Positions 42,943 to 53,363 of a stretch of DNA of 64,000 nt are shown piece after piece (the stretch's first letter is position 1; each line of letters opens with the position of its first letter). Source of the stretch: JALORV01 sp963775635 (GTDB lineage: Bacteria > Pseudomonadota > Gammaproteobacteria > Burkholderiales > Burkholderiaceae_F). The stretch is from the NCBI GenBank assembly GCA_963775635.1, contig CAVZJO010000013.1, positions 186,001 to 250,000 of the forward strand. Reading direction: 5' to 3'. A program made the translations under genes and the position numbers. The notes below the pieces were generated by a model. The model did not search any database, was not told the DNA's origin, and was given only the letters and a program-made list of their open reading frames with translations.

Positions 42943-44217
42943 ATGGAGCCGCTGTTGTTCTTGACTCACCGGATCCCTTATCCGCCCAATAAGGGAGACA
43001 AGATCACCAACCTCGAGATGCTCAAGTTCTTCTCGAAGCGCTACGAAGTTCACTTGGGCACGTTCATTGATGATCCTCGCGACCGGGTGCACCGAGACAA
43101 GGTGCTTGAATACTGTCGCACGGCTCATTTCGAGAACTTGAACCCGGCGTTATCTCGCCTTGTGAGTGCAAGAGCGCTGCTCGGGCGGCGGGCGCTGACA
43201 CTGGCATACTACCCGCGCCGCAACCTGAGTCGTTGGTGCGACGAGGTTGCGCGCAAGCACGCCATCACGAAAACGTTCGTTTCGTCGACCCCGATGTACC
43301 AGTTCATCCCTCGCGCAGCGACTCATGCGGTTCGAGTGATCCACTATCACGACCTCGATTCCGACAAGTGGCGCCAGTACGCCGACACCAAGCCGTGGCC
43401 ACTGTCCGCGATTTATCGGCGCGAAAGCCGGGCGCTGCTGGCGTACGAACGTGAGATCGCGCGCGACGCAGACGCCGGGTTCTTCGTGACTCCTTCCGAG
43501 AGTGATCTCTTTCGGTCGCTGGCGCCAGAGTCGTCGCTCAAGATTCATTGGCCCGGCCATGGGCTCGACCACGTCTACTACTGCCCGAGCGACAAGCTCT
43601 TGAATCCGTTTCCAGCAGGGATAAAGCCAATCGTGTTTGTTGGAGTCCTGGATTACTGGCCCAATGAAGACGCAGCGTGCTGGTTTGCGAGGAATTCGCT
43701 TCCGGCGATCCGGGCGGCAGATCCTGCAGCCATGTTCTATGTCGTCGGAATGAACCCGACCGCGCAGGTGAGGGCGCTGGCGCGCCTTAGCGGAGTTGTC
43801 GTCACCGGTGAAGTCGCGGATGTGCGGCCGTATTTCCAGCACGCGGCAGTTATCGTCGCGCCGCTGAGGCTCGCTCGAGGCATTCAAAACAAGGCGCTTC
43901 AGGGCATGGCGATGGAGCGGCCCGTCGTCATGTCGAAGCTCTGCGCCGCATCGCTGTCGGCTGTTCCAGGCCGAGAGATCGAGACAGCGGAGACGGCTGA
44001 GGGCTTCTCGGAGAAGGTCCTCACCTTGTTGGGCGACCACGATCGCGCTCGAGCGATGGGTCGCGAGGCGCGCGCGCGAGTCCTGCGTGACTACTCATGG
44101 GACGACACGATGGAACGTATGAACATGCGTCTGTCAACGCCGGTCGCCTTTCCGGCAAGTGTGCGTGCCGATATCGCGTCAGGTGGAGCCTCGGATGCCT
44201 ACGAGGTGCACACATGA
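42943..44217 (+). CDS. XrtA/PEP-CTERM system glycosyltransferase (GT4)
   Basis: Cytoplasmic GT-B glycosyltransferase of 424 residues, matching the exosortase-linked family that begins with LFLTHRIPYPPNKGDKITN. The donor-binding half has IVFVGVLDYWPNEDA and VAPLRLARGIQNKALQGMAM with the E/Q-x7-E-like region. Adds one sugar to the lipid-linked repeat unit. The ATG at 42943 is preferred to an earlier one overlapping the FemAB gene. A 75-base gap precedes xrtA. Confidence 0.92.
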   Translation: MEPLLFLTHRIPYPPNKGDKITNLEMLKFFSKRYEVHLGTFIDDPRDRVHRDKVLEYCRTAHFENLNPALSRLVSARALLGRRALTLAYYPRRNLSRWCDEVARKHAITKTFVSSTPMYQFIPRAATHAVRVIHYHDLDSDKWRQYADTKPWPLSAIYRRESRALLAYEREIARDADAGFFVTPSESDLFRSLAPESSLKIHWPGHGLDHVYYCPSDKLLNPFPAGIKPIVFVGVLDYWPNEDAACWFARNSLPAIRAADPAAMFYVVGMNPTAQVRALARLSGVVVTGEVADVRPYFQHAAVIVAPLRLARGIQNKALQGMAMERPVVMSKLCAASLSAVPGREIETAETAEGFSEKVLTLLGDHDRARAMGREARARVLRDYSWDDTMERMNMRLSTPVAFPASVRADIASGGASDAYEVHT

Positions 44218-44292
44218 ACACTGCGCGATGTCGCGAGGCTCGGGCCTTCGCATGCTCAGGGCGTCGCGCCCGACGGCAGTGGCGGATACGCG

Positions 44293-45867
44293 ATGCACGC
44301 TGAACCCGGCGTACGAACTGCTGCCCCGCGGGCAACTGTGCTGACTCGGAGTGCCGCGTTTGTTCTCGTAGCGCTTTCTATAACCGGCGTGCTCACGGTC
44401 TTCTGGCCAACGACCCTGTCGATGGTCGAAATCTGGCGTCGGACTGAAACGTTTCAGCACTGTTTCACTGTATTCCCGATTTCACTTTGGCTGATCTGGG
44501 GCGAGCGGGAGCGGCTTGCTCGGTCGGAAGCGAAGCCTTGGTGGCCGGGCGTCGCGCTCATAGCGCTGCTGGGCTTCGTCTGGCTGCTTGGCGCGCTGGG
44601 CGCAGCCCAGTTCGTTAGCCAGGCCGCTTTGATCGGTCTGGCTTGTGCGTTCGTGCTGACGGTATTCGGCGTTGGCTGGGCGCGCATCCTGTGGTTCCCG
44701 CTCCTGTTCATGTTCTTTGCAGTGCCTTTCGGAGAAGCACTTGTCCCGCTTCTCATGGACTGGACCGCCGATGTGACCATCGCTGCCCTGCGGGCGTCCG
44801 GTGTTCCCGTGTACCGCGAAGGAGTGCACTTCGTCATTCCGAGTGGACAATGGTCGGTGGTTGAAGCGTGCAGCGGCATCAAGTTCCTGATCGCTTCGAT
44901 CATGGCGGGCGCTCTGTACGCATGGCTGATGTACAGATCGACCGGCAAGCGAGCGGCCTTCATGGCGGCATCGATCATCGTGCCGATCCTTGCCAACTGG
45001 TTGCGTGCCTATTCGATTGTCATGATCGGACACCTCAGCAGCAATCGTCTGATGACTCATGACGACCACATCGTCTTCGGCTGGGTGCTGTTTGGCACCA
45101 TCATGCTGATGATGTATTGGATTGGGGCACGCTGGCGCGAAGACTTGGGCGCGTCACTGGACCTTTCAGCCGCGGCAGCGATCCCGCTCCGGTTGAACTC
45201 AACCGCCGGCCGACGGCTGGGAGGGGCGTTAGTGGTCGCCACGGTTGTCGTCGCGATCTGGCCCATGTTGTCGCGAGAGTTGTTGGAGCCCGGACGAGAT
45301 CGTCCGCCGTTGCGTTTTGCCGCCCCTGAGCCCCGCGCCGGCTGGGTTGCTTCCGCCGAACCCCTGAACGACTGGCAGCCAGTCCTTCCCGGTTCGCCAG
45401 AAAGATGGCAATTCACGTTTCGCCAGGGGGGATCAACGGTGGGGCTGTTCGTTGCTGGCTATGCGACCCAGGAACAGGACTCCCAGGTTGCGAGCACAGG
45501 CAACCAGCTCGTCGATATGGCCAAGGTGCACTGGAAGCAGACGACGCGAGGAAGCGCGTCGACAGGGGGTGCGCTCGGCGTTCCTGAGTCGGCGCGATCG
45601 GCGACGTTGCAACCTTATGGGCGTGCAGATCAATTCGTGGTGTGGCACTGGTACTGGATCGGCGATCGCGCCACCACTAGCGACCTGCAAGGCAAGTTGC
45701 GGCTGGCTCTCGCGCGACTGACTCGGCAATCGGACGCCGGGCTGTGGATCGCGATCTCGGTAAAGGCCGAACGCAACCCGACCGAGGCCTCAGCGGTGCT
45801 GCGAGCGTTCGTCGCTGACATGGACGCCTCGCTCGCGCAGTCGTTCCGGCAAACGGTGGGCCGATGA
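44293..45867 (+). CDS. xrtA: exosortase A fused to EpsI domain
   Basis: Integral-membrane cysteine transpeptidase-like enzyme that recognises PEP-CTERM proteins, removes the tag and probably passes them to the outer surface. It has 524 residues with about eight membrane helices. The active-site triad is Cys193 (VVEACSGIKFLIAS), Arg238 (NWLRAYSIVMIGH) and His259 (THDDHIVFGW). From about residue 340 an EpsI domain follows (GWVASAEPLNDWQPVLPG, VGLFVAGYATQEQD), as is normal for exosortase A. It overlaps the next glycosyltransferase gene by four bases. Confidence 0.96.
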   Translation: MHAEPGVRTAAPRATVLTRSAAFVLVALSITGVLTVFWPTTLSMVEIWRRTETFQHCFTVFPISLWLIWGERERLARSEAKPWWPGVALIALLGFVWLLGALGAAQFVSQAALIGLACAFVLTVFGVGWARILWFPLLFMFFAVPFGEALVPLLMDWTADVTIAALRASGVPVYREGVHFVIPSGQWSVVEACSGIKFLIASIMAGALYAWLMYRSTGKRAAFMAASIIVPILANWLRAYSIVMIGHLSSNRLMTHDDHIVFGWVLFGTIMLMMYWIGARWREDLGASLDLSAAAAIPLRLNSTAGRRLGGALVVATVVVAIWPMLSRELLEPGRDRPPLRFAAPEPRAGWVASAEPLNDWQPVLPGSPERWQFTFRQGGSTVGLFVAGYATQEQDSQVASTGNQLVDMAKVHWKQTTRGSASTGGALGVPESARSATLQPYGRADQFVVWHWYWIGDRATTSDLQGKLRLALARLTRQSDAGLWIAISVKAERNPTEASAVLRAFVADMDASLAQSFRQTVGR

Positions 45868-47072
45868 GCGCGAACTCGAAGCGTCTGCTTGTCGCGCACG
45901 TTGTATTTCGTTTCGACGTGGGCGGGCTGGAAAACGGCGTTGTGAACCTAATCAACGCGCTACCGGTCGACCGGTTTCGTCACGCAGTGGTTGTCTTGAC
46001 GGACATTTCGCGCGACTTTGCCGATCGGGTGGCGGGTCGCGACGTTCAATTCGTGGCGTTGAGGAAACCTCCCGGCCCGGGCTACCGTCTATGGCCGGCG
46101 CTGTACCGTACCTTCAAGGACCTGCGGCCCGACATTGTGCATACGCGCAATCTTGCTCCACTCGAGGCCACGGCTCCCGCCTGGCTGGCGGGAGTTCCCG
46201 TTCGAATCCACGGCGAACACGGCTGGGATGTCGGCAACCTCGATGGCGCCAATCTCAAGGATAGATGGGTACGACGAAGTTATCGGCCGTTCGTCACCCA
46301 CTACATTGCGCTGTCGCGTCACATCGCCACATATCTCGAGAGCGAAGTTGGTATTGGCAGCAAACGCATCAGCCAGATTTACAACGGCGTCGAGACAGCT
46401 CGATTCCGTCGCGAACAACAGAGTCGCTTGCCAATCGTGTCGTCACCTTTCAATGATCCTCGCCTGTGGGTGGCAGGAACCGTCGGCCGCCTGGTCGATG
46501 TAAAGGACCAGGCGAGCCTCGTCCGTGCGCTTGCGGTGCTCCATCATGAGAGCGCCGATGCCAGGAGCGCCGCTCGGCTCGCTGTCGTCGGTGGAGGGCC
46601 CTTGCAAGGCGAACTGGCGGAACTCGCCCGCTCCGAGGGAGTCGGCCAATCGGTGTGGTTTGCGGGCGAACGGCACGATATTCCCGACGTCATGCGAGGT
46701 CTCGACGCGTTTGTCCTGCCGTCGCTCGCCGAAGGAATCTCCAATACGATCCTCGAGGCAATGTCGTCGTCTCTGCCCGTGATCGCGACCCGGGTCGGAG
46801 GAAACGGCGAACTGGTGGAAGATGGTGTGACGGGAACGTTGGTTCGCGCGGCCGACACGGACGGCTTGGCACGCGCCATGCTGCGGTACTTCAAGTCCCC
46901 GGAGTTGGCGGAGGAACATGGCCGTTGCGGTCGCGAGCGAGTCGAGCGGCTATTCAGTCTGCAAGGCATGATCGACAGGTATCGGGAACTGTACGAAGGT
47001 TCGACTCGGCGGGACGGCTCGATCCCGTTGCGCAAAGCCGCAGGACTCGGCAAAGGGGCGCTGGGATCATGA
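45864..47072 (+). CDS. XrtA/PEP-CTERM-associated glycosyltransferase (GT4)
   Basis: GT-B retaining glycosyltransferase of 402 residues. The N-terminus HVVFRFDVGGLENGVVNLIN and the middle RIHGEHGWDVGNLDGAN are characteristic of the exosortase-linked subfamily found right after xrtA. The donor-site signature is DAFVLPSLAEGISNTILEAM. Overlaps both neighbours by four bases (ATGA), so it is part of a coupled block. Sugar specificity cannot be read. Confidence 0.93.
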   Translation: MSANSKRLLVAHVVFRFDVGGLENGVVNLINALPVDRFRHAVVVLTDISRDFADRVAGRDVQFVALRKPPGPGYRLWPALYRTFKDLRPDIVHTRNLAPLEATAPAWLAGVPVRIHGEHGWDVGNLDGANLKDRWVRRSYRPFVTHYIALSRHIATYLESEVGIGSKRISQIYNGVETARFRREQQSRLPIVSSPFNDPRLWVAGTVGRLVDVKDQASLVRALAVLHHESADARSAARLAVVGGGPLQGELAELARSEGVGQSVWFAGERHDIPDVMRGLDAFVLPSLAEGISNTILEAMSSSLPVIATRVGGNGELVEDGVTGTLVRAADTDGLARAMLRYFKSPELAEEHGRCGRERVERLFSLQGMIDRYRELYEGSTRRDGSIPLRKAAGLGKGALGS

Positions 47073-47884
47073 ACGAGTCGGTCACGCGCGAATTCGATCA
47101 AAGTTCCGATCCGGCATTCGTCGAGTACTACTCGCGGGCGAGCCTCTCTGAAGAGACTCGCGCGCGCTTCACTCGCATTCGGGACTGGTCGCTCGCGCTG
47201 CTTGCCGAAAGGGGCCGACCAACGCAGAGAGTCGATATGCTCGACATCGGCTGCGGTGCCGGCACCCAGGCGCTTCTTTGGGCCGAGCTTGGACACCGCG
47301 TCTGCGCACTCGATGTGAACGGACCGCTCGTTGCTGTCGCCAAACAGAGAGCTGCGGAGCAAGGGCTTTCGGTCGACTTCGAAGTCGGGACGGCTACGGC
47401 GCTGCCGTACGGCGACGAATCAGCGGACGTCGTTCTGCTGCCGGAATTGCTCGAGCACGTCGAGGAATGGGAAATATGCCTCGCCGAGGCGGTTCGCGTG
47501 CTTCGGCCGGCAGGAGTCCTCTACCTGAGCACCAGCAACTGGCTCTGTCCGCGGCAGCAGGAGTTCAGTTTGCCCCTTTATTCGTGGTATCCGCCTCCCG
47601 TCAAGCGCTGGTGCGTGCGGAAATCCCTGACTACGCATCCGCAATGGGCGGGTTACGCCCGCTACCCAGCGGTGAACTGGTTCTCTTATTACAGTCTGCG
47701 TGATTGGTTTGACAAGCGAGGCTTGACGACGATGGATCGCTTCGATGTCCTGAGCCGGAAGCCCATGTCGAGCCAGCAGCAGTTCCTCGTTCGCGCGATC
47801 CGGGCGATTCCGCCGCTGCGCCTGATGGCGCACGTAGCAACCGAAGGTCCCATCGTCTGGGCCTTCAAGGAGGCCGGCGCATGA
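47069..47884 (+). CDS. SAM-dependent class I methyltransferase
   Basis: Methyltransferase of 271 residues. The SAM motif MLDIGCGAGTQALLWAELGH is at about residue 55, with GTATALPYGDESADVVLLPE and LLEHVEEWEICLAEAVRVLR following (Ubie/Methyltransf_11 type). It may methylate a sugar of the repeat unit or cap the chain. The ATG overlaps the stop of the preceding gene; the longer frame in the same register lies inside that gene and is rejected. Confidence 0.88.
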   Translation: MNESVTREFDQSSDPAFVEYYSRASLSEETRARFTRIRDWSLALLAERGRPTQRVDMLDIGCGAGTQALLWAELGHRVCALDVNGPLVAVAKQRAAEQGLSVDFEVGTATALPYGDESADVVLLPELLEHVEEWEICLAEAVRVLRPAGVLYLSTSNWLCPRQQEFSLPLYSWYPPPVKRWCVRKSLTTHPQWAGYARYPAVNWFSYYSLRDWFDKRGLTTMDRFDVLSRKPMSSQQQFLVRAIRAIPPLRLMAHVATEGPIVWAFKEAGA

Positions 47885-47930
47885 ACTCCGACAGCCGTAT
47901 ACCAGAGCGCATCCTGGGAGCTTGACCGAT

Positions 47931-49853
47931 ATGTGCGGCATCACCGGCATCATTGACCTGCGAGGCAAGCGACCGATCGACCACGCTGTGCTGACGCGGA
48001 TGAATGAAAGTCAGCACCATCGCGGGCCCGATGAGAACGGACTGTATGTCGCACCGGGCGTCGGCCTCGGGCACAAGCGGTTGTCGATCATCGACGTCGC
48101 CACGGGGCAGCAGCCGCTCTTCAATGAGGATGGAACGGTTGCGGTCGTGTTCAATGGCGAGATCTACAACTTCCAGGAGCTCATCCCAGAGCTCGCTGCA
48201 CTCGGTCATGTCTTTCGCACTCGCAGCGACACTGAGGTCATCGTCCACGCATGGGAGGCCTGGGGCGCGGAGTGCGTGAAGCGGTTCCGCGGCATGTTCG
48301 CTTTCGCGCTGTGGGACGAAAGGCAGCAGACTGCCTTTCTGGCCCGCGATCGCCTCGGGGTGAAGCCTCTGTACTACGCGGTGCTGGCGGACGGCACGCT
48401 GTTGTTCGGCTCCGAGCTCAAATCGATTCTGGCGCACGGCGGCCTGGCTCGTGACATCGATTCGGTCGCCATCGAAGATTACTTTGCACTCGGCTACGTG
48501 CCGGAGCCCAGGACGATATTCGAGAGCGCGAAGAAGTTGCCCGCGGCGTGCACGCTCACGTTCCGGCGCGGTGCGGCACTGCCCGAGCCCGTCGAGTACT
48601 GGGACGTCAGCTTTAGCGTCGACAACCCCATTTCGGCGGCCGACGCTCAGGCAGAACTGTGCGATCGGCTGCGCGACTCCGTCAGGCTGCGGTTGATATC
48701 AGAGGTTCCGCTCGGTGCGTTTCTTTCGGGGGGAGTCGATTCGAGCGCTGTTGTTGCCATGATGGCGAGTTTGTCGGCGCAGCCGGTCAATACGTGCTCG
48801 ATCGCTTTTTCGGACGCAGCATACGACGAGACGCGCTACGCGCAGATGGTCGCCGAGCGCTATCGAACGCGCCACCATAGCGACCGGGTCGAGAGCGAGG
48901 ACTTCGACCTCATCGACACGTTGGCCGGGCTCTACGACGAACCGTTCGCGGACAGCTCCGCGATACCGACGTATCGTGTTTGCCAGCTCGCGCGGCGGCA
49001 CGTCACGGTAGCCCTGTCCGGAGACGGCGGGGACGAAACCTTCGGCGGCTATCGGCGCTACCGGCTTCACATGCTAGAGGAGCGGTTGCGCCAGCCGCTG
49101 CCGCTGGCGATACGTCGCCCCATTTTTGGTCTACTTGGTGAGGTCTACCCAAAGGCAGACTGGGCCCCGCGCGTGTTGCGCGGAAAGACCACGTTCCAGG
49201 CGCTTGCGCGCGATTCGGTCGAAGCCTATTTCCACAGCATGTCCATCCTGCGAGACGACACTCGCAGCCGCCTGTATTCGAGCACATTGAAGTCCCGCCT
49301 GGCCGGCTACAACGCGGTAGAAGTCTTCCGCCGCCATGCGGAGCGTGCGAGACACGACGACCCGCTTGCGCTGATCCAGTATCTCGACTTGAAGACATAT
49401 CTCGTCGGTGACATCAATACAAAGGTCGATCGCGCCAGCATGGCGCATTCGCTGGAGGTGCGCGAACCGTTGATGGACCATCCGCTCGTCGAGTGGATGG
49501 CCACATTGCCCTCCTCGTTCAAGTTGCGCGGTGGCGAAGGCAAGTGGCTGTTCAAGAAGGCCCTGGAGTCGCGTCTGCCAATGGACGTTCTGTATCGCCC
49601 GAAGATGGGTTTTGCCGTGCCGCTTGCGTCTTGGTTCAGGGGGCCGTTGCGCGGGCGGCTTCAGGAAAAGGTCCTGGGCTCCACTCTTGCTGACTCCGGT
49701 TACTTCGACGCGGGTACGTTGGCCAGGCTCGTTTCACAGCACCTGAGCGGCGAACGGGACCATAGTCAGCCGTTGTGGTCGCTGATGATGTTCGAGGCCT
49801 TTCTGAGATTGACGATCGGATCTGTGGAAGCCCCCGTCGCAAAGTCCGCTTGA
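47931..49853 (+). CDS. XrtA/PEP-CTERM system amidotransferase (asparagine synthase family)
   Basis: Glutamine-dependent amidotransferase of 640 residues. MCGITG exposes the catalytic Cys after Met removal; the glutaminase domain includes GVGLGHKRLSIIDVATGQQP and FNGEIYNF. The synthetase domain has the PP-loop PLGAFLSGGVDSSAV and LSGDGGDETFGGYRRYR, with KVDRASMAHSLEVREPLMDH near the end. The ATG at 47931 is used because it places Cys second; a TTG three codons upstream would not. Probably amidates a uronic acid of the polysaccharide, which fits the sugar dehydrogenase at 30.8 kb. Confidence 0.94.
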   Translation: MCGITGIIDLRGKRPIDHAVLTRMNESQHHRGPDENGLYVAPGVGLGHKRLSIIDVATGQQPLFNEDGTVAVVFNGEIYNFQELIPELAALGHVFRTRSDTEVIVHAWEAWGAECVKRFRGMFAFALWDERQQTAFLARDRLGVKPLYYAVLADGTLLFGSELKSILAHGGLARDIDSVAIEDYFALGYVPEPRTIFESAKKLPAACTLTFRRGAALPEPVEYWDVSFSVDNPISAADAQAELCDRLRDSVRLRLISEVPLGAFLSGGVDSSAVVAMMASLSAQPVNTCSIAFSDAAYDETRYAQMVAERYRTRHHSDRVESEDFDLIDTLAGLYDEPFADSSAIPTYRVCQLARRHVTVALSGDGGDETFGGYRRYRLHMLEERLRQPLPLAIRRPIFGLLGEVYPKADWAPRVLRGKTTFQALARDSVEAYFHSMSILRDDTRSRLYSSTLKSRLAGYNAVEVFRRHAERARHDDPLALIQYLDLKTYLVGDINTKVDRASMAHSLEVREPLMDHPLVEWMATLPSSFKLRGGEGKWLFKKALESRLPMDVLYRPKMGFAVPLASWFRGPLRGRLQEKVLGSTLADSGYFDAGTLARLVSQHLSGERDHSQPLWSLMMFEAFLRLTIGSVEAPVAKSA

Positions 49854-49929
49854 GGTCCGGCGTGCACAGAATCGGTCCGTCCTCCGGCCCCCTTGCTTGA
49901 GGTGCTCAGTGTCGGGGCGAGAGCATGCA

Positions 49930-51222
49930 ATGAGCGGAGTTACAGGCATTCATGACGGTTTCCTTGGCGCGGGCGCTGCACCGCGCGTGCTCGTGCTTTC
50001 ATCGCTGTTCCCGACCGCGGCGCAGCCTTACGCAGGCACGTTCATTCGAGAGCGGATGTTTCGCGTTGCCCTTCAGTTGCCGATGGTCGTCGTATCACCG
50101 CAGCCCTGGTTTCCAGGGCAGTCATTGTTCCGACGATTTCGACCTCACTTTCGACCGCCCGCCGCGGCCTACGAGAAGATGGATGGAATCGATGTATTCC
50201 GTCCGCGGTTTCTCTCGGCGCCCGGCTTGCTCAAGCGGGCAGACGGTTTCTCGATGGCTGTGTGCGCCTTCTTCACGGCACGAAAGCTGGTCCGGGAGAG
50301 AAGGGTCGACGTGATCGATGTGCATTTCGGGTACCCCGATGGCCGGGCGGGGGTGCTTCTCGGGAGGTGGCTCAAGCTTCCCGTCGTGATCACGCTGCGC
50401 GGCAAGGAAGAGCGACTCTCCCGATCCGCGGTAAGAGCGCCGTTAGTCAAGGCGATCCAGGGTGCGGACTTCATCGTCGCGGTGTCGGAGGCATTGCGCG
50501 ATCTTGCGATCTCGCTCGGCGCCGATCCGCGGGCCACGCAGGTTATCGGGAACGGGATCGATCTCGCGAGGTTCTTCCCTATTGCGCAGTCCGAGGCACG
50601 CGATGAACTCGGGATACCGCGCAACGCAAAGGTTCTCGTGTCGGTGGGGACCCTGGTGCGGCGCAAGGGCTTCCATCGCGTGATCGAATGCTTGCCGTCC
50701 CTGGTTGCGCTCGAACCCGACCTGCTATTTCTCATTGTCGGCGGCGCCGGGGCGGAGGGCGATGATTCGGCCGAACTCAGGGAGCAAGTCAAGCGGCTCA
50801 GTTTGGAGCGATACGTCCGTTTTCTCGGGCCGTTGCCGCCGGACCGGCTGAGAGTGCCGCTGTCCGCAAGCGACTGCTTCGTGCTGGCGAGCAGCTACGA
50901 AGGGTGGGCCAACGTTCTGCTGGAAGCGATGGCATGCGGGCTTCCGGTCGTTGCGACGGACGTCGGCGGAAATGCCCAGGTCGTCAATTCGGACGAACTC
51001 GGCCGCATTGTCCCGCTCGGCGATGCGAAGGCGCTCGAATCATCGCTCCTGCTCGCGCTGAAGCAGCCATGGGATCGCGGCCAGATCCGTGCCTACGCGG
51101 AATCAAACACGTGGGACCGCCGCATACCGAAGGTGATCGATGTCCTGGAGCGAGTCGTCGGGCGGAAACCTGTCGATTTAGAGCGCGACGCACGCATGAC
51201 CGCGGGCAGCCATGCTGAATAG
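49930..51222 (+). CDS. glycosyltransferase family 4
   Basis: GT-B glycosyltransferase of 430 residues: N-terminus RVLVLSSLFPTAAQPYAGTF, acceptor half with HFGYPDGRAGVLLGRWL, and donor-binding motif SDCFVLASSYEGWANVLLEAM. It resembles RfaB/WcaL-like enzymes often found at the end of XrtA clusters. The ATG at 49930 gives a normal N-terminus. Its 3' end overlaps the next gene by 11 bases. Confidence 0.9.
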   Translation: MSGVTGIHDGFLGAGAAPRVLVLSSLFPTAAQPYAGTFIRERMFRVALQLPMVVVSPQPWFPGQSLFRRFRPHFRPPAAAYEKMDGIDVFRPRFLSAPGLLKRADGFSMAVCAFFTARKLVRERRVDVIDVHFGYPDGRAGVLLGRWLKLPVVITLRGKEERLSRSAVRAPLVKAIQGADFIVAVSEALRDLAISLGADPRATQVIGNGIDLARFFPIAQSEARDELGIPRNAKVLVSVGTLVRRKGFHRVIECLPSLVALEPDLLFLIVGGAGAEGDDSAELREQVKRLSLERYVRFLGPLPPDRLRVPLSASDCFVLASSYEGWANVLLEAMACGLPVVATDVGGNAQVVNSDELGRIVPLGDAKALESSLLLALKQPWDRGQIRAYAESNTWDRRIPKVIDVLERVVGRKPVDLERDARMTAGSHAE

Positions 51223-52186
51223 TCTGTGGCGCGCCGGCATTTCGCTCGTTTCGCCGTCTGGCTATCGGGCGCGGTTGTCGATCCTGATCTTCCACCGTGT
51301 GGTCGCGCAGCGGGATCAGCTCCGGCCGGGAGAGCCGACCGCCGCAGAGTTCGAGCAAATGCTTCGCCTCGTCAAGGAGCAATTTCGAGTTCTTCCTCTG
51401 GCCGAAGCAACAACGCTTCTGCGACAGAATCGACTGCCAGCGCGGGCGCTCTCGATTACCTTCGACGATGGCTACGCCGACAATTTCAACGTGGCAGCGC
51501 CGATCCTCGCCCGACTCGGACTGCACGCTACCTTTTTTATCGCGACGGGCTACCTTGACGGTGGCTGCATGTTCAACGACGTGGTCATCGACGCGGTCGC
51601 AGGCAATCGGCGACCCGAGCTCGACTTGGGATCGATTGGCTTTGGTGTGCTTCCAACGGCCTCTGATGAGGATCGCCTGCAAGCGATTGGACAGCTCATC
51701 GGCCGCCTGAAATATCTCGAACCGGGTCAGCGCTCCGAACTCGCCAATCGAGTCTCCGAGTGCGCGGGGGTGCAGCCATCGCGCGACCTGATGATGACCT
51801 CGCCGCAGGCATCGAAGCTCTCCGATGACTTCGATCTCGGCGGACACACCGTCAATCATCCGATCCTTGCGCGAATCGCGCCGGATCTTCAGCGCGCAGA
51901 GATACTCGATGGAAAACGTCGCGTGGAGGAGCTTGCGGGCCGGACGGCAGCGCTCTTTGCCTATCCCAATGGCGTCCCCGCGCGGGATTACGGTCGCGAC
52001 ACCGTAGCGCTAGTGAAGGAGTCTGGTTTCAGCGCAGCCTTGACGACGTCAGCCGGCTATGCCGGTGCTGCCACCGACGTTTTTCAGTTGCCTCGCTTCA
52101 CGCCGTGGACGACCCGGCCGAACCGGTTCCTGGCGCACATGGTGCGGAACCTGGCTGTAGAAAGGGCATGCCAGGTTCCCGCGTGA
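51212..52186 (+). CDS. polysaccharide deacetylase (NodB/CE4 type)
   Basis: Second carbohydrate deacetylase of the locus, 324 residues. The motifs are LSITFDDGYADNFNVAAPIL (metal and catalytic Asp pair), FFIATGYLDGG and DFDLGGHTVNHPILAR (metal His). The middle part (about residues 120-190) is an insert typical of exosortase-linked deacetylases. No signal peptide, so it is probably cytoplasmic or acts on lipid-linked intermediates. Overlaps both neighbours. Confidence 0.9.
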   Translation: MLNSLWRAGISLVSPSGYRARLSILIFHRVVAQRDQLRPGEPTAAEFEQMLRLVKEQFRVLPLAEATTLLRQNRLPARALSITFDDGYADNFNVAAPILARLGLHATFFIATGYLDGGCMFNDVVIDAVAGNRRPELDLGSIGFGVLPTASDEDRLQAIGQLIGRLKYLEPGQRSELANRVSECAGVQPSRDLMMTSPQASKLSDDFDLGGHTVNHPILARIAPDLQRAEILDGKRRVEELAGRTAALFAYPNGVPARDYGRDTVALVKESGFSAALTTSAGYAGAATDVFQLPRFTPWTTRPNRFLAHMVRNLAVERACQVPA

Positions 52187-53363
52187 AGATCCTGTATCAC
52201 CACCGGACCACGGCACGTGACGGCAGTGCGGTTCACATCGAAGGTCTGATAGCCGCGCTCCGAGACCTCGGGTCCGACGTCATGCTCATTGCGCCAGGGG
52301 TTGCGTCGAACGCCGGCGGAGCGGGGTGGAAAAGCGCACTGCGTCGTCGCCTGCCGCGAGCGGTACACGAGCTTCTCGAGATTGCCTACAACCTTCCGGA
52401 GACCCTTCGGCTTACTGAAGGCAGCCCGGCGTTTCCGTCCGGATTTGATCTACGAGCGAAGCAATCTATTTCTCTTGAGCGGAACGCTCGTCGCGCAGAA
52501 TGACAGGCGTCCCGTTGATTGCCGAGGTAAACGCGCCGCTCACGATCGAGCGAACACGCCATGGAGGCCTGGCGCTTCTTCGGTTGGCGCACTGGTTCGA
52601 GGGCGCCGCGTGGCGAGGGGCCGACCGTGTCGTCGCGGTCACGGCGGTCCTCAAGAACATCATCGTGGACGCAGGCGTGCCTTCGGAGCGGATCGTGGTC
52701 ATGCCGAACGGCATCGAGGCCGCGGATGTCGGCGAGGAATCGAATCCGGAGGCGACGAGAGCTCGGCTGGGCATTCGTGACCGCGTCATTCTCGGATTCA
52801 CCGGCTTTGTTCGGGACTGGAACGGCCTGGACCGGATCCTCGAGCTGATTGCGATGCCGGGCCACGAGAACTTACATCTGCTGGTCGTCGGTGACGGGCC
52901 GGCTCGCAGGAGCCTAGAGGAGCAAGCGCAGCGCCTGAAAATCGCCGATCGTCTCTCTTTCACCGGCGTCGTTCCCCACCGCTCGGTTCTACAGTTCGTC
53001 GCGGTGTACGACATTGCTCTGCTGCCTGCTGTCAACCCCTACGCATCACCACTGAAGGCTCTCGAGTACATGGCCACAGGCCGGGCGATCGTCGCGCCGG
53101 ATCAGCCGAACGTTCGCGAAATTCTGGACGACGGTCGGACGGCGTTACTGTTTAATCCAGCCCAGGCAGGCTCGCTGCGCGCGGCGATCGACCGCCTGGC
53201 GGCCGACGGTGAGTTGCGCAGGACACTGGGTCGGTCCGCACGAGAGTCATTGATCCTGCGCGATCTGTCCTGGCGCAGAAATGCAGCGCGTGTGCTCGAT
53301 TTGGCGTCCGCGCTGCATGGCGGCCACCACGAGCTAAGCAGGGCGTCGGCAAGCGACAAGTGA
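52183..53363 (+). pseudogene. glycosyltransferase family 4 with two frame breaks
   Basis: The N-terminus KILYHHRTTARDGSAVHIEG is in one frame to about 52412, the segment LKAARRFRPDLIYERSNLFL follows one frame over, and from 52500 a third frame gives TGVPLIAEVNAPLTIERTR through to the donor domain (LGFTGFVRDWNGLDRILELI, PLKALEYMATGRAIVAPDQP). One extra base in TT (52412-52413) and one in AA (52499-52500) would explain both. Repaired, it is a normal GT4 of about 390 residues starting at a GTG that overlaps the preceding stop. The 3' part could be translated alone from ATG 52500 but would lack the acceptor domain. Confidence 0.82.

Noticed and set aside
52500..53363. The 3' segment of the GT4 as an independent full gene
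   Set aside because: It lacks the acceptor domain, and that domain is present immediately upstream in other frames; a broken single gene is simpler.
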